From: DAOTZS01 sp034434335
GTDB lineage: Bacteria > Chloroflexota > Anaerolineae > CG2-30-64-16
NCBI GenBank assembly: GCA_034434335.1
Contig: DAOTZS010000252.1
Coordinates: forward strand, 1 to 19,071
DNA: 19,071 bases
Reading direction: 5' to 3'
In this document: piece by piece, positions 1-7,702 of the stretch
How positions within the stretch are numbered: position 1 is the first letter of the stretch
How the letters are laid out: every line of letters begins with the position of its first letter
Made by a program: the position numbers and the translations under genes
The notes under the pieces: generated by a model
Seen by the model: the letters and a program-made list of their open reading frames with translations, nothing else
The model's database searches: none
What the model was told of the DNA's origin: nothing

Positions 1-349
1 CCGCCAGGGACTCATCGCTCCATTTGAGGTGAGGCAAAGGTTTGGCGTTGGCCAGCAATACCACACCATGACCTACCAGGCGGATCTCGATATGCTGAAC
101 GTTGCCCGCGGTCAACAGGTCAACGTACTGCTTGGGGAACTGGATGCTCATCCCGATGTCACTGGGTTTGATACCGAGGATACTGGGCACTCCCTCGCTG
201 TCCACGTCAACCACGATGCGCGGGAGTGCGATCATGAAGACTTCCCCGCTGGGGGTCTCGGGGCCAGTGGTAGGCTGGGCAGCCTGGCCACAAGCGGTCA
301 ACAACAAGACGCAGATAATAACTAGCGGTACCCAGGGCGACTTTTTCAC
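1..349 (-). CDS. Lipoprotein, N-terminal part (gene runs off the left edge)
   Basis: The reverse strand opens with GTG at 349, preceded by a strong GGAGG (356-360) six bases upstream. The first residues are a short basic stretch (KKS), a hydrophobic core (VPLVIICVLLL) and a lipobox LTAC with the cysteine at residue 20. This is a classic lipoprotein signal peptide for export and lipid anchoring. After it come a short Thr/Pro/Gly spacer and a soluble region (IALPRIVVDVDSEGVPS...). I can read 116 codons without a stop before the window ends, so the C-terminus is missing. I do not recognise the family of the mature part, and the function is unknown. The GTG start and the missing end make it easy for automated callers to miss. 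Confidence that it is a real gene is high because the ribosome site, signal peptide and lipobox line up. Confidence 0.8.
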   Translation of the reverse strand, partial: MKKSPWVPLVIICVLLLTACGQAAQPTTGPETPSGEVFMIALPRIVVDVDSEGVPSILGIKPSDIGMSIQFPKQYVDLLTAGNVQHIEIRLVGHGVVLLANAKPLPHLKWSDESLA

Positions 350-637
350 GATGCACCTCCGAAAGATCTGCAACAGAGTCACTAACGGATCCCAGGCGGT
401 AAAGAGCCTGATCTAAAAGGCCTGATGGCCTAGAGTGCACGAAAAGCCCGGTCGGGTGCTACTGAATGGGGGCAACACACCCTAATTGTACGCTAACCAC
501 CGCCAGATTTCAAGTCCTTTGCGCCGCGATTGGTCCGTCCTGATTTATTGTAGACGCCAAAAGCGCCCCCAGGTGACGGGGGAAAGTGTAAACTTACGAA
601 AGACTCTCTACGCCGTAAAGCAGTTTGCCCCCGCCCC

Positions 638-793
638 ATGAAGAATGCACTTACCAGCACCTGGCACCCCCTAACCGCCAGCGCAGTGCTCGTCATGGCT
701 GGTAGTGTCATGAGCGGCATAGCTGGAGAAAAACGCCGGCCTCGCGGTCGCTCGATAAGGGGCACCACCTCCTATCCCAACAAATCGAAATAG
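638..793 (+). pseudogene. 51-codon ORF, possible remnant of a polysaccharide flippase N-terminus
   Basis: This short ORF (ATG at 638, TAG at 791-793) begins MKNALTSTWHPLTASAVLVMAGSVMSGIAG and then turns into an Arg-rich tail that looks like out-of-frame or random sequence. The opening residues resemble the first membrane helix of MATE/Wzx-type oligosaccharide flippases, which often begin with a basic start, NPL, a hydrophobic helix and GS..NV/SGI.. . No ribosome site precedes the ATG. The next genes on the same strand are an O-antigen-ligase fusion and a sugar-nucleotide enzyme, where a flippase would fit. The reading is weak: it rests on about 30 residues and on memory of the family, and the ORF may be chance. 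Confidence 0.25.
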
Positions 794-897
794 CATTTAT
801 TGGAGGCAAGTGGCATTAAATATTGTACCACAACTTGTCCCATCTTACTCTACGGAAAACCGACGAATGATTAACGACGGCAAGCGTCAGCGTCGAA

Positions 898-914
898 CGG
901 GTGTGGTACACCCG
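898..914. repeat. Short perfect inverted repeat upstream of the polysaccharide operon
   Basis: Seven-base arms CGGGTGT and ACACCCG flank a GGT loop. It lies 39 bp upstream of the -35 box at 953. It could be an operator for a dimeric regulator or simply a small hairpin. Nothing else ties it to a function. Confidence 0.35.
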
Positions 915-952
915 CGGCGATCGTGGATGCCGTAGGGCATGGCCTGTGGGCG

Positions 953-981
953 TTGCAGAACGTGGTCCCCTGTGGTAGGAT
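953..981 (+). promoter_or_regulatory. Sigma-70-type promoter of the ligase fusion gene
   Basis: TTGCAG (953-958) and TAGGAT (976-981) are separated by exactly 17 bases. The predicted transcript start is near 988. This places the earlier in-frame starts (GTG 923, ATG 980) at or before the +1 and supports the ATG at 1013 as the real start. Confidence 0.6.
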
Positions 982-1012
982 GCACTGGCAGAGATCGGTG
1001 AGAAGTCGGCTG

Positions 1013-4000
1013 ATGTGGGACCTGCATCATCGTGCACGGCGCTGGGCAACGCTTGTTCTGCTCATTGGCCTTGCGGCGGCCTTGTTATGGTTTGCCAGCT
1101 GGCGCGAGTGGCGGGCTTCACGCCCTGGTGAGCTGAACAGATGGCCGCCGGCGCGGCCTGACTTCGCCGGCGCCGTAGGGGTCAACCTGGCCCCCAGCGA
1201 GCTGGAGCCGGAGAACCTGCCCCACACCCTGGATTGGCTGGCGCGCGCGGGCATCCGCTGGGTGCGGCTGCGTCTGCCGTGGGATCAGGTTGAGCCGGCG
1301 CGCGGTGAGTTTGCCTGGTCGCGCTGGGATGCCGTCTTCTCCACCCTGGCAAGTCAGCCGGGCCTCCAGGTGGTGGTGGTGTTGGACGGCTCTCCTGCCT
1401 GGGCACGCAGCCCGGTTGATGCAAACAATCCCCTGGCGCCGCCCCATGAGCGAGCTGACTTCGGTGCCTTTGCAGCCGCGGTGGCCCGGCGCTACGGCGG
1501 CTACCTGCGCTATTACCAGATCTGGGATGAGCCGAACATCGCGCCCCACTGGGGCGCCCGGCCTGCCGACCCCCTCGACTATCTGGGGCTGTTGCGCGAA
1601 GCGGCCGTGCAGATCCGTGCGGCCGACCCAGACGCCTGGATCGTGCTGGCGGCCCTGGCTCCTACCACTGAACCGGGCGGAGCCAACCTGAGCGATCTTG
1701 CTTTTCTGGACGCCCTTTATCGTTTGGCCGCGCGGGCCTGGTTTGATGTGGTCGCGGTGCAGCCTTATGGCTTTTCCGAGGGGCCAGAGGCCCCTGCCGA
1801 CCCCGGCCGCTTGAACTTTGGCCGGGCTGCCTTGCTTTATGAGGTGGCCCTCTGCCATGGAGATGCCGCCGTACCCCTGTGGGCTACTTCGTTTGGTTGG
1901 AATGCCCTGCCGGCCGACTGGTCCGGCCAGCCGTCGCCATGGGGGCAGGTAGATGAGGATGACCAGGCGCGCTACGCAGCGGGAGCCTTCGACCTGGCTG
2001 CCACCCGGTGGCCCTGGCTGGGGCCTCTGTTTTGGGCTGCCGGCTGCCCTTCTGACCTGGCTCCAGACGACCCATGGCGTGGCTTTGCCCTGTGTGCGCC
2101 TGATGGCACCCCTCGCGGCGTCTGGCAGGCCCTGGCTACGGCAGCCCAGCGCCCGGCCTTACTCCCCCCTGGCGATCACCGGCCCAACCATCCCGCGCTG
2201 CACTATAGCCCTGGCTGGCGCGTGACGGCCCACGCCGCAGACCCCACCGCTGACGGGGATATCCTGACGTGGGAATTCTACGGCAGTGGGTTGGCTTTGC
2301 GCGTCCAGGGTGGGCCGTACTGGGCTTATTACCGCATTGCAGTGGATGGTGCGCCGGCCAACGCATTGCCGCGTGATGAAAAAGGCAATGCCTATCTGGT
2401 GTTATACGACCCAGTGGCAGAGGTACGGGTGGTGCCGGTGGCTCGCGGGCTGCCGCTGGGCCGGCACCAGGTGCGGCTGGAGGCGGTCGGGGGATGGGGG
2501 CAGTGGGCGCTGCAAGGGGTGTTAGTGTCGGCGACAACGCAGCAGTGGCCCGGTTGGCAGCTCTGGGCCGGCCTGGCCGGCCTGATGACAGCCCTGTGGG
2601 GCGCAGTGGTCTGGCTATGGAGGCCATGGGCTGGGGAGAACCGGCCGGCCAGGGCGGGACGGACCTCGTTACATCGCTGGCTTGAGCGTGTCACATTGTC
2701 TGACCTGAGAGGCATTCTCCTGGGGTGTTCACTGGTGCTGGCCCTGCTCTTCTCTCACTGGCTGCCCCTCGACCTGGCCCTGCTCGCTGGCCTGGGGCTC
2801 CTGTTCCTGATCCGGCCCGACCTGGCTCTGCCTTTCATCGCGGCCAGCCTCCCTTTGTGGCCGCGGCCGAAGGCACTCGGCCAGTGGGCGTTCAGCCTGT
2901 TTGAACTGCTGGTGCTTCTGGCCTGGGCTGGCCTGCTGGTGCGCTGGCTGGTCGCAGGGGGTTGGGGCCAGGAGGGCCAGAAGGGCAGGCGGCGGACAGG
3001 GGGGCTGGATGGGCCCGTTCTGGCCCTCCTGCTGGTGGGGTTGGTGGCTGCCTTGGCTGCTGAGCATCGCCACGTGGCCCTGCGCGAGTGGCGCCAGGTC
3101 TTCCTCGAGGGGGTGCTTTGGTATTGGCTCATCACGCGCGCTCCCTGGCCAGCCGGCCGGCGCTTTTCGCCCTGGCCCGCGGTGGATGGCCTCCTGGTGG
3201 GGATGGTCCTGGTCAGCGGGCTGGGGCTGTGGCAACTGGTCACTGGCCAGGGGCGGGTGGATGTGGAGGGGGTGTGGCGCGTGCGCGCGCTGTACGGTTC
3301 ACCTAACAACCTGGCGCTGGTGTTGGACCGGGCAGTGCCGCTCGCACTGGCGCTGGCCGCATTTGGCTGCTTCCCGGCCAAACGAGGGAAGGTACGCCGT
3401 GGGCTCTATCTGCTGGCAACGGTGGTCACCGGCGGTGCGTGTCTGGCGACCTTCAGCAAGGGCGCGTTGTTGTTGGGGTTGCCGGCCGGCGTGGGGGTGG
3501 TGCTGGTAGCAGGGGCATGGCGTGCGCGCGCGCGGTGGCCACTGGGATTGCTGGCAGGCTGCCTGGCTCTGGGTGGAGTGGGTCTGGCTCTGCTGTTCCG
3601 CACTCCTCGTTTCGCCGGCCTGCTCAACTTCGAGGGCGGTACTGCTTTCTTCAGGCTGAAGCTATGGCAGGGTGCCTGGCAAATGGCCCTTGATCATCCG
3701 TGGCTGGGGGTGGGGCCAGATAACTTCCTCTATGCTTACCGCACTCGCTACGTGCTGCCGTCTGCCTGGCAGGAGCTGAACTTGAGCCATCCGCACAACA
3801 TTATCCTTGATCTCTGGACCCGCCTTGGCCTGGCAGGGGTTGCAGTGGGGGCGTGGGCATTGGTGGCTGCAGCGCGGCGGGGTTGGTATCTCTTGCGGAG
3901 TGCTGATCGGCCGCTGTGGCCTCTGGCCCTGGGCCTCCTGGCTGGGCTGGCGGCTACTCTTGCCCATGGCCTGGGTGACAATTCCCTTTTCCTGGTGGAC

Positions 4001-4081
4001 CTGATGGGGTTGTTCATGCTGACCCTGGGGCTGCTGCAACGCCTGGGGTGGCAGGCGCAGGAGGACGAGCTCTCGGCCTAA
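1013..4081 (+). CDS. Glycosidase-like domain fused to an O-antigen ligase/polymerase membrane protein
   Basis: From ATG 1013 this is a 1022-residue protein. Order of parts: a membrane helix at about residues 11-29; a TIM-barrel glycoside-hydrolase-like domain at about 40-390 (GH5/GH39-like, with YYQIWDEPN holding the expected acid/base Glu); a beta-sandwich, carbohydrate-binding-like segment at about 400-510; then about ten hydrophobic helices. The helices include GSPNNLALVLD and a HPHNIILDLWTRLGLAG loop typical of the Wzy_C/O-antigen ligase family (PF04932). That family moves or polymerises lipid-linked glycans at the outer face of the membrane. The expected nucleophile motif (T-E-F-G-W in relatives) reads T-S-F-G-W here, so the hydrolase domain may only bind glycan. 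Longer starts at 923 or 980 are unlikely because a promoter overlaps them. The sugar-nucleotide gene follows 15 bp downstream. The membrane half is assigned with good confidence; the substrate is unknown. Confidence 0.85.
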   Translation: MWDLHHRARRWATLVLLIGLAAALLWFASWREWRASRPGELNRWPPARPDFAGAVGVNLAPSELEPENLPHTLDWLARAGIRWVRLRLPWDQVEPARGEFAWSRWDAVFSTLASQPGLQVVVVLDGSPAWARSPVDANNPLAPPHERADFGAFAAAVARRYGGYLRYYQIWDEPNIAPHWGARPADPLDYLGLLREAAVQIRAADPDAWIVLAALAPTTEPGGANLSDLAFLDALYRLAARAWFDVVAVQPYGFSEGPEAPADPGRLNFGRAALLYEVALCHGDAAVPLWATSFGWNALPADWSGQPSPWGQVDEDDQARYAAGAFDLAATRWPWLGPLFWAAGCPSDLAPDDPWRGFALCAPDGTPRGVWQALATAAQRPALLPPGDHRPNHPALHYSPGWRVTAHAADPTADGDILTWEFYGSGLALRVQGGPYWAYYRIAVDGAPANALPRDEKGNAYLVLYDPVAEVRVVPVARGLPLGRHQVRLEAVGGWGQWALQGVLVSATTQQWPGWQLWAGLAGLMTALWGAVVWLWRPWAGENRPARAGRTSLHRWLERVTLSDLRGILLGCSLVLALLFSHWLPLDLALLAGLGLLFLIRPDLALPFIAASLPLWPRPKALGQWAFSLFELLVLLAWAGLLVRWLVAGGWGQEGQKGRRRTGGLDGPVLALLLVGLVAALAAEHRHVALREWRQVFLEGVLWYWLITRAPWPAGRRFSPWPAVDGLLVGMVLVSGLGLWQLVTGQGRVDVEGVWRVRALYGSPNNLALVLDRAVPLALALAAFGCFPAKRGKVRRGLYLLATVVTGGACLATFSKGALLLGLPAGVGVVLVAGAWRARARWPLGLLAGCLALGGVGLALLFRTPRFAGLLNFEGGTAFFRLKLWQGAWQMALDHPWLGVGPDNFLYAYRTRYVLPSAWQELNLSHPHNIILDLWTRLGLAGVAVGAWALVAAARRGWYLLRSADRPLWPLALGLLAGLAATLAHGLGDNSLFLVDLMGLFMLTLGLLQRLGWQAQEDELSA

Positions 4082-4096
4082 TTAGGAGGAGGTGGC

Positions 4097-5041
4097 ATGC
4101 GTATCCTGGTCACCGGAGGGGCTGGTTTCATCGGCTCGCATCTATGCGATCGGCTGCTGGCCGATGGCCATGATGTGATTGCCATGGACAATCTGATCAC
4201 CGGTTCCACCGATAATATCGCCCATCTGGCCGGTAATCGCCATTTCAAGTTCATTTACCACGATGTTACGGAGTATATCTATGTGCCGGGGCCGCTGGAT
4301 GCAGTGATGCATCTGGCGTCGCCGGCCAGCCCGGCTGATTTCGCCCGCATCCCTATCCAGATCTTGAAGGCCGGCTCGCTGGGCACCCATAACGCCCTGG
4401 GCCTGGCACTGGCCAAGGGCGCGCGCTTCCTGCTGGCCTCCACCTCAGAGGTGTATGGCGATCCCCTGGTGCATCCCCAGTCGGAGAGCTACTGGGGCAA
4501 CGTTAACCCGATCGGGGTGCGTGGGGTTTACGACGAGGCCAAGCGCTTCGCTGAAGCGATCACCATGGCCTACCACCGGGTTCATGGCCTGGACACGCGC
4601 ATCATTCGCATCTTCAACACCTATGGGGAGCGCATGCGCCTGGATGACGGCCGGGTAGTGCCCAACTTCATCGGGCAGGCGCTGCGGGGGGAGCCGTTGA
4701 CGGTCTACGGCGACGGCCGCCAGACCCGCTCCTTCTGCTATGTCTCAGACCTGGTCGAGGGGATGATCCGGCTGCTCTTCTCGTCAGAGGTCTACCCGGT
4801 CAATGTGGGGAACCCCGCCGAGGTCACCATCTTGCAGTTTGCTGAGATCATCAACCGTCTCACCGGCAATCGGGCCGGTATCGTGTTCAAACCGCTGCCG
4901 GCCGACGATCCCCATGCACGGCGTCCCGACATCACGCGGGCGAAGACGATCCTGGGGTGGGAGCCGCAGGTTTCGCTGGAGGAAGGGCTGGCACGCACCA
5001 TTGCCTACTATCGCCAGCAGGTGGGCTTGCGCGGCAATTAG
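4097..5041 (+). CDS. NAD-dependent sugar-nucleotide epimerase/dehydratase, UDP-glucuronate decarboxylase-like
   Basis: This 314-residue extended short-chain dehydrogenase has the Rossmann motif TGGAGFIGSHL (residues 6-16), the cofactor-ribose Asp at 31 and the catalytic set STSEVYGD (115-122) with YDEAK (Tyr145, Lys149). The stretches HLASPASP, YWGNVNPIG and RGVYDEAKRFAEA are typical of UDP-glucuronate decarboxylase (UXS). UXS turns UDP-glucuronate into UDP-xylose for surface polysaccharides. Related GDP- or dTDP-sugar dehydratases share much of the fold, so substrate choice is inferred. An excellent AGGAGG site sits 8 bases before the ATG. The gap to the ligase fusion gene is only 15 bp, which suggests one operon that supplies and assembles a glycan. 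Length is normal for the family. Confidence 0.85.
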   Translation: MRILVTGGAGFIGSHLCDRLLADGHDVIAMDNLITGSTDNIAHLAGNRHFKFIYHDVTEYIYVPGPLDAVMHLASPASPADFARIPIQILKAGSLGTHNALGLALAKGARFLLASTSEVYGDPLVHPQSESYWGNVNPIGVRGVYDEAKRFAEAITMAYHRVHGLDTRIIRIFNTYGERMRLDDGRVVPNFIGQALRGEPLTVYGDGRQTRSFCYVSDLVEGMIRLLFSSEVYPVNVGNPAEVTILQFAEIINRLTGNRAGIVFKPLPADDPHARRPDITRAKTILGWEPQVSLEEGLARTIAYYRQQVGLRGN

Positions 5042-5119
5042 CTCGAGGCCGTTCGTAGCTCGATTGCTTCAGCGCCGGGTGGGCTCTTTTGGCTGTGCCC
5101 GTCAGCAGATGAGTCTGGA

Positions 5120-5148
5120 TTGACGTCTCCAGCCGGGTGTGATATGCT
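5120..5148 (+). promoter_or_regulatory. Sigma-70-type promoter for the crp/fnr-lepA-rsmA group
   Basis: TTGACG (5120-5125) and TATGCT (5143-5148) are spaced by 17 bases. The predicted start is near 5155, about 60 nt before the regulator's ATG. No other good promoter is seen before lepA, so this one probably serves all three genes. The rest of 5042-5214 shows no clear intrinsic terminator. Confidence 0.65.
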
Positions 5149-5214
5149 GAGAAATAGTGATGCCCTGAGCACGAAGGGCGTGTCTAATTCTCTATGCACT
5201 ACCAGGGAGGATGA

Positions 5215-5877
5215 ATGCAACCTTCAGATCTGAGCGCGCTTGGCTCACAGAATCCTTTCTTACAGCAGTGTAGCGAGGAAACTCGGGCGACTTTAGGCAG
5301 CTATGGGCAGCTTCGTTCCTTCACAGGCAATGAGCTGCTCTTCCGGGATGGGGACCCGGCCGGGGTGGTTCTTTTCCCCCTTTCGGGTTCCCTCCAGATG
5401 AGCAAGACCGATGCCCACGAGCGCCGTCAGGTCATATGTAATGTAGAGCCCCGGAAATGCAACGGCATCTGTATCTTGCTCCTGGCCGATCACGGTCTGG
5501 CAGACGTGCATGGAGTGGAGCCGGGGCAGGTCTTGATCCTCGGCCGGCAAGAGTTCCAGCGACTGGCCAGGCAGGATCAGCTTGCGTGTCAGATGGGATG
5601 GCAGGCAGTAATCGAGTGCATGAAACATCTGGCTGACCTGGTGGAGAGCCTTTCGTTTCACACGGTGGCCCGCCGCGTTGCCCTGACCCTGTTGCGCAGC
5701 ACGGAGATAGACGGTGACCTGGTGCGCATTACGCAATCTGAGCTGGCCGCCGAGGTAGGCACCACGCGCGAGGTGGTGGCGCGTTGCCTGGCCGGTTTGC
5801 GCCGCGCCGGCGCAGTCAAACTGGGCCGCGCCCGTATTACCGTGCTGAGCCGGGAGAAACTGCAGCAGGAGAGTTAG
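5215..5877 (+). CDS. Crp/Fnr-family transcription regulator with a cysteine cluster
   Basis: This 220-residue protein has the Crp/Fnr layout: an N-terminal cyclic-nucleotide-binding-like beta roll (about 13-115), a long dimer helix (about 120-150) and a C-terminal winged helix (about 150-215). The helix-turn-helix is ITQSELAAEVGTTREVVARCL. The region that in Crp binds cAMP phosphate (GE.AL....R.A) is not recognisable; it reads RKCNGICILLLADHGLADVHG. Cysteines sit at 19, 75, 82, 86, 125, 135 and 191, with 75/82/86 closely grouped. A metal, redox or iron-sulfur signal is therefore more likely than cAMP, but this is inference. The start at 5215 has AGGGAGG (5204-5210) four bases upstream. It lies 22 bp upstream of lepA and probably shares its transcript. 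The target genes are unknown. Confidence 0.85.
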   Translation: MQPSDLSALGSQNPFLQQCSEETRATLGSYGQLRSFTGNELLFRDGDPAGVVLFPLSGSLQMSKTDAHERRQVICNVEPRKCNGICILLLADHGLADVHGVEPGQVLILGRQEFQRLARQDQLACQMGWQAVIECMKHLADLVESLSFHTVARRVALTLLRSTEIDGDLVRITQSELAAEVGTTREVVARCLAGLRRAGAVKLGRARITVLSREKLQQES

Positions 5878-5899
5878 CGCTCGGGATAAAGGGTCGGGT

Positions 5900-7702
5900 A
5901 TGGATCAACAGTGGATCCGCAACTTCTGTATTATTGCCCATATTGACCACGGCAAATCCACCCTGGCCGACCGCATGCTGCAAATCACCGGCACCATCCC
6001 CGAGCGCGAGATGGTGGAGCAGGTCCTCGACAGCATGGAGCTGGAGCGCGAGAAGGGAGTGACCATCAAGGCCTCAGCCGTGCGCATGAACTACACCGCG
6101 GCTGACGGCCAGACTTACGAGCTCAACCTGATTGACACCCCGGGCCATGTGGACTTCGCCTACGAGGTCAGCCGGGCGCTCCAGGCTTGCGAGGGTGCCG
6201 TCCTGGTAGTGGATGCTTCACAAGGAGTCGAGGCGCAGACCCTGGCCAACCTCTATCTGGCCCTCGACCACGATCTGGAGATCATCCCGGTGGTCAACAA
6301 GATCGACCTGGCCTCTGCCCAGCCGGATGCCGTGGCGGCGGAGATTGAGGAGATCCTGGGCACCCCGGCCGCAGAGGTGATCCGTATCTCTGCCAAGGAG
6401 GGCACCAATGTGCGGGCAGTGCTCGAGGCTGTGGTGGCGCGCGTGCCGCCCCCGCACGGCCAGCGCGGGCAGCCTTTGCGGGCACTGATCTTCGATAGCC
6501 ATTATGATGCCTACAAGGGGGTAGTTGCATACGTGCGGGTTGTGGACGGCGCGGTGGAACTGGGCCGGACCCTGCGGCTGATGTCCAGCGGGATACCGGT
6601 TGAGCCCATGGAGATCGGCATCTTCAGCCCCGACATGCGGCCGACGGGCCTGCTTGAAGCGGGTGAGGTGGGTTACATAGCCACCGGCCTCAAGACGGTG
6701 GGCGATTGTCGTGTGGGTGATACTTTCACCTGGCATGACAACCCTGCCGAACGCCCCCTTCCTGGCTACAAGCCCATGAAGCCAATGGTGTTCGCCAGCG
6801 CCTATCCCACCGAAGCCACCGATTACCTGGCCCTGCGTGAGGCCTTGGCCAAACTCCAACTGAACGACGCCTCGCTGGTGTTTGAGCCCGAGACCAGCCA
6901 GGCGCTTGGCTATGGGTTCCGCTGTGGCTTCCTGGGCCTGTTCCATATGGAGATCGTGCAGGAACGGCTGGAGCGGGAGTATGGCCTGGACCTGGTATTC
7001 ACCGCGCCCAGTGTGCAGTACGAGATCACCAAAACCGACGGCAGCGAGATCGTGATAGACAGCCCCGCTGAACTGCCCGATGAGACCGAGATCGCCGAGA
7101 TCCGCGAGCCGTGGGTCCAGATTGACGTCTACACCCCCGCGGAGTACATCGGCCAGGTGATGGACCTGGTCACCAGCCGGCGGGGCGAGTTCAAGGGACA
7201 GGAGTACCTGGATCAGCGGCGGGTATTGCTCAGTTACAGCATCCCGCTGGTAGAGATCCTGACCGACTTTTACAACGAGCTAAAAGCCAGGACGCGTGGC
7301 TATGCCAGCCTGGACTACCACCTCGAAGGGTACCGGCCGGCTGATATGGTGCGCCTGGACGTATTGGTGAACAAGGACCCGGTGGATGCCCTCAGCATGA
7401 TCGTGCACCGGGACCAGATCTACGCCAAAGGCCAGCGGCTGGTGAGCAAGCTCAAAGAGGTGATCCCCCGGCAGCAGTTCGATGTGCCGATCCAGGCCGC
7501 AGTGGGGAACAAGATCGTAAGCCGGGCCAATGTCAAGGCCTTGCGCAAGGATGTGCTGGCGAAATGCTACGGCGGCGATGTCACCCGCAAGCGCAAGCTG
7601 CTGGAGAAACAAAAGGCCGGCAAGAAGCGCATGAAGATGATCGGCTCGGTGCAGATCCCGCAGGAGGCGTTCATGACCATCCTGCGGCTGGACAAGGAAT
7701 GA
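5900..7702 (+). CDS. lepA: Elongation factor 4 (LepA), ribosome-associated GTPase
   Basis: This is a 600-residue translational GTPase of the usual LepA length. The G1 motif AHIDHGKST is at 13-21, followed by the switch region REKGVTIKA, DTPGH and NKID. Domain II and domain III/V follow (GYGFRCGFLGLFHMEIVQERLEREY is typical of EF-G-like factors). The LepA-specific C-terminal domain ends KRKLLEKQKAGKKRMK...VQIPQEAFM. LepA acts on the 70S ribosome and has roles in ribosome assembly and in back-translocation or quality control of elongation. The ribosome site is weak (a GGGT stretch), and the gene sits 22 bp after the Crp-like gene, which suggests partly coupled translation. Its stop overlaps the start of rsmA by four bases (ATGA). 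Confidence 0.97.
   Translation: MDQQWIRNFCIIAHIDHGKSTLADRMLQITGTIPEREMVEQVLDSMELEREKGVTIKASAVRMNYTAADGQTYELNLIDTPGHVDFAYEVSRALQACEGAVLVVDASQGVEAQTLANLYLALDHDLEIIPVVNKIDLASAQPDAVAAEIEEILGTPAAEVIRISAKEGTNVRAVLEAVVARVPPPHGQRGQPLRALIFDSHYDAYKGVVAYVRVVDGAVELGRTLRLMSSGIPVEPMEIGIFSPDMRPTGLLEAGEVGYIATGLKTVGDCRVGDTFTWHDNPAERPLPGYKPMKPMVFASAYPTEATDYLALREALAKLQLNDASLVFEPETSQALGYGFRCGFLGLFHMEIVQERLEREYGLDLVFTAPSVQYEITKTDGSEIVIDSPAELPDETEIAEIREPWVQIDVYTPAEYIGQVMDLVTSRRGEFKGQEYLDQRRVLLSYSIPLVEILTDFYNELKARTRGYASLDYHLEGYRPADMVRLDVLVNKDPVDALSMIVHRDQIYAKGQRLVSKLKEVIPRQQFDVPIQAAVGNKIVSRANVKALRKDVLAKCYGGDVTRKRKLLEKQKAGKKRMKMIGSVQIPQEAFMTILRLDKE

Larger units (their letters stand above)
350..952. other. Intergenic region of about 600 bp, with no convincing intact gene
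   Basis: No long ORF here has a ribosome site or a recognisable protein. The stretch holds a small palindrome AGGCC-TGAT-GGCCT (418-431), which on the minus strand is followed by TTTT. It also holds a 51-codon plus-strand ORF (listed separately), a minus-strand extended -10-like TGgTACAAT (822-830) with no good -35, and a hairpin CGGGTGT-GGT-ACACCCG (898-914). The hairpin lies about 40 bp upstream of the promoter of the next gene. The base composition is less GC-rich than the genes around it, with several AT-rich patches at 780-870. Confidence 0.5.

Noticed and set aside
493..768. 91-codon minus-strand ORF in the left intergenic region
   Set aside because: It has no ribosome site, an Arg- and Pro-rich composition and no hydrophobic or motif pattern. 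It is probably chance.
923..1012. N-terminal extension of the ligase fusion gene from GTG 923
   Set aside because: A promoter with -10 at 976-981 lies inside it, and the added residues have no signal-like character. The ATG at 1013 starts just before the first membrane helix.
6218..6946. 242-codon ORF antisense to lepA
   Set aside because: It is a shadow of a highly conserved gene, with no start signals or family features.
7564..7698. N-terminal extension of RsmA into lepA
   Set aside because: It only re-reads the lepA C-terminus in another frame. The ATGA overlap at 7699 is a standard coupled start.
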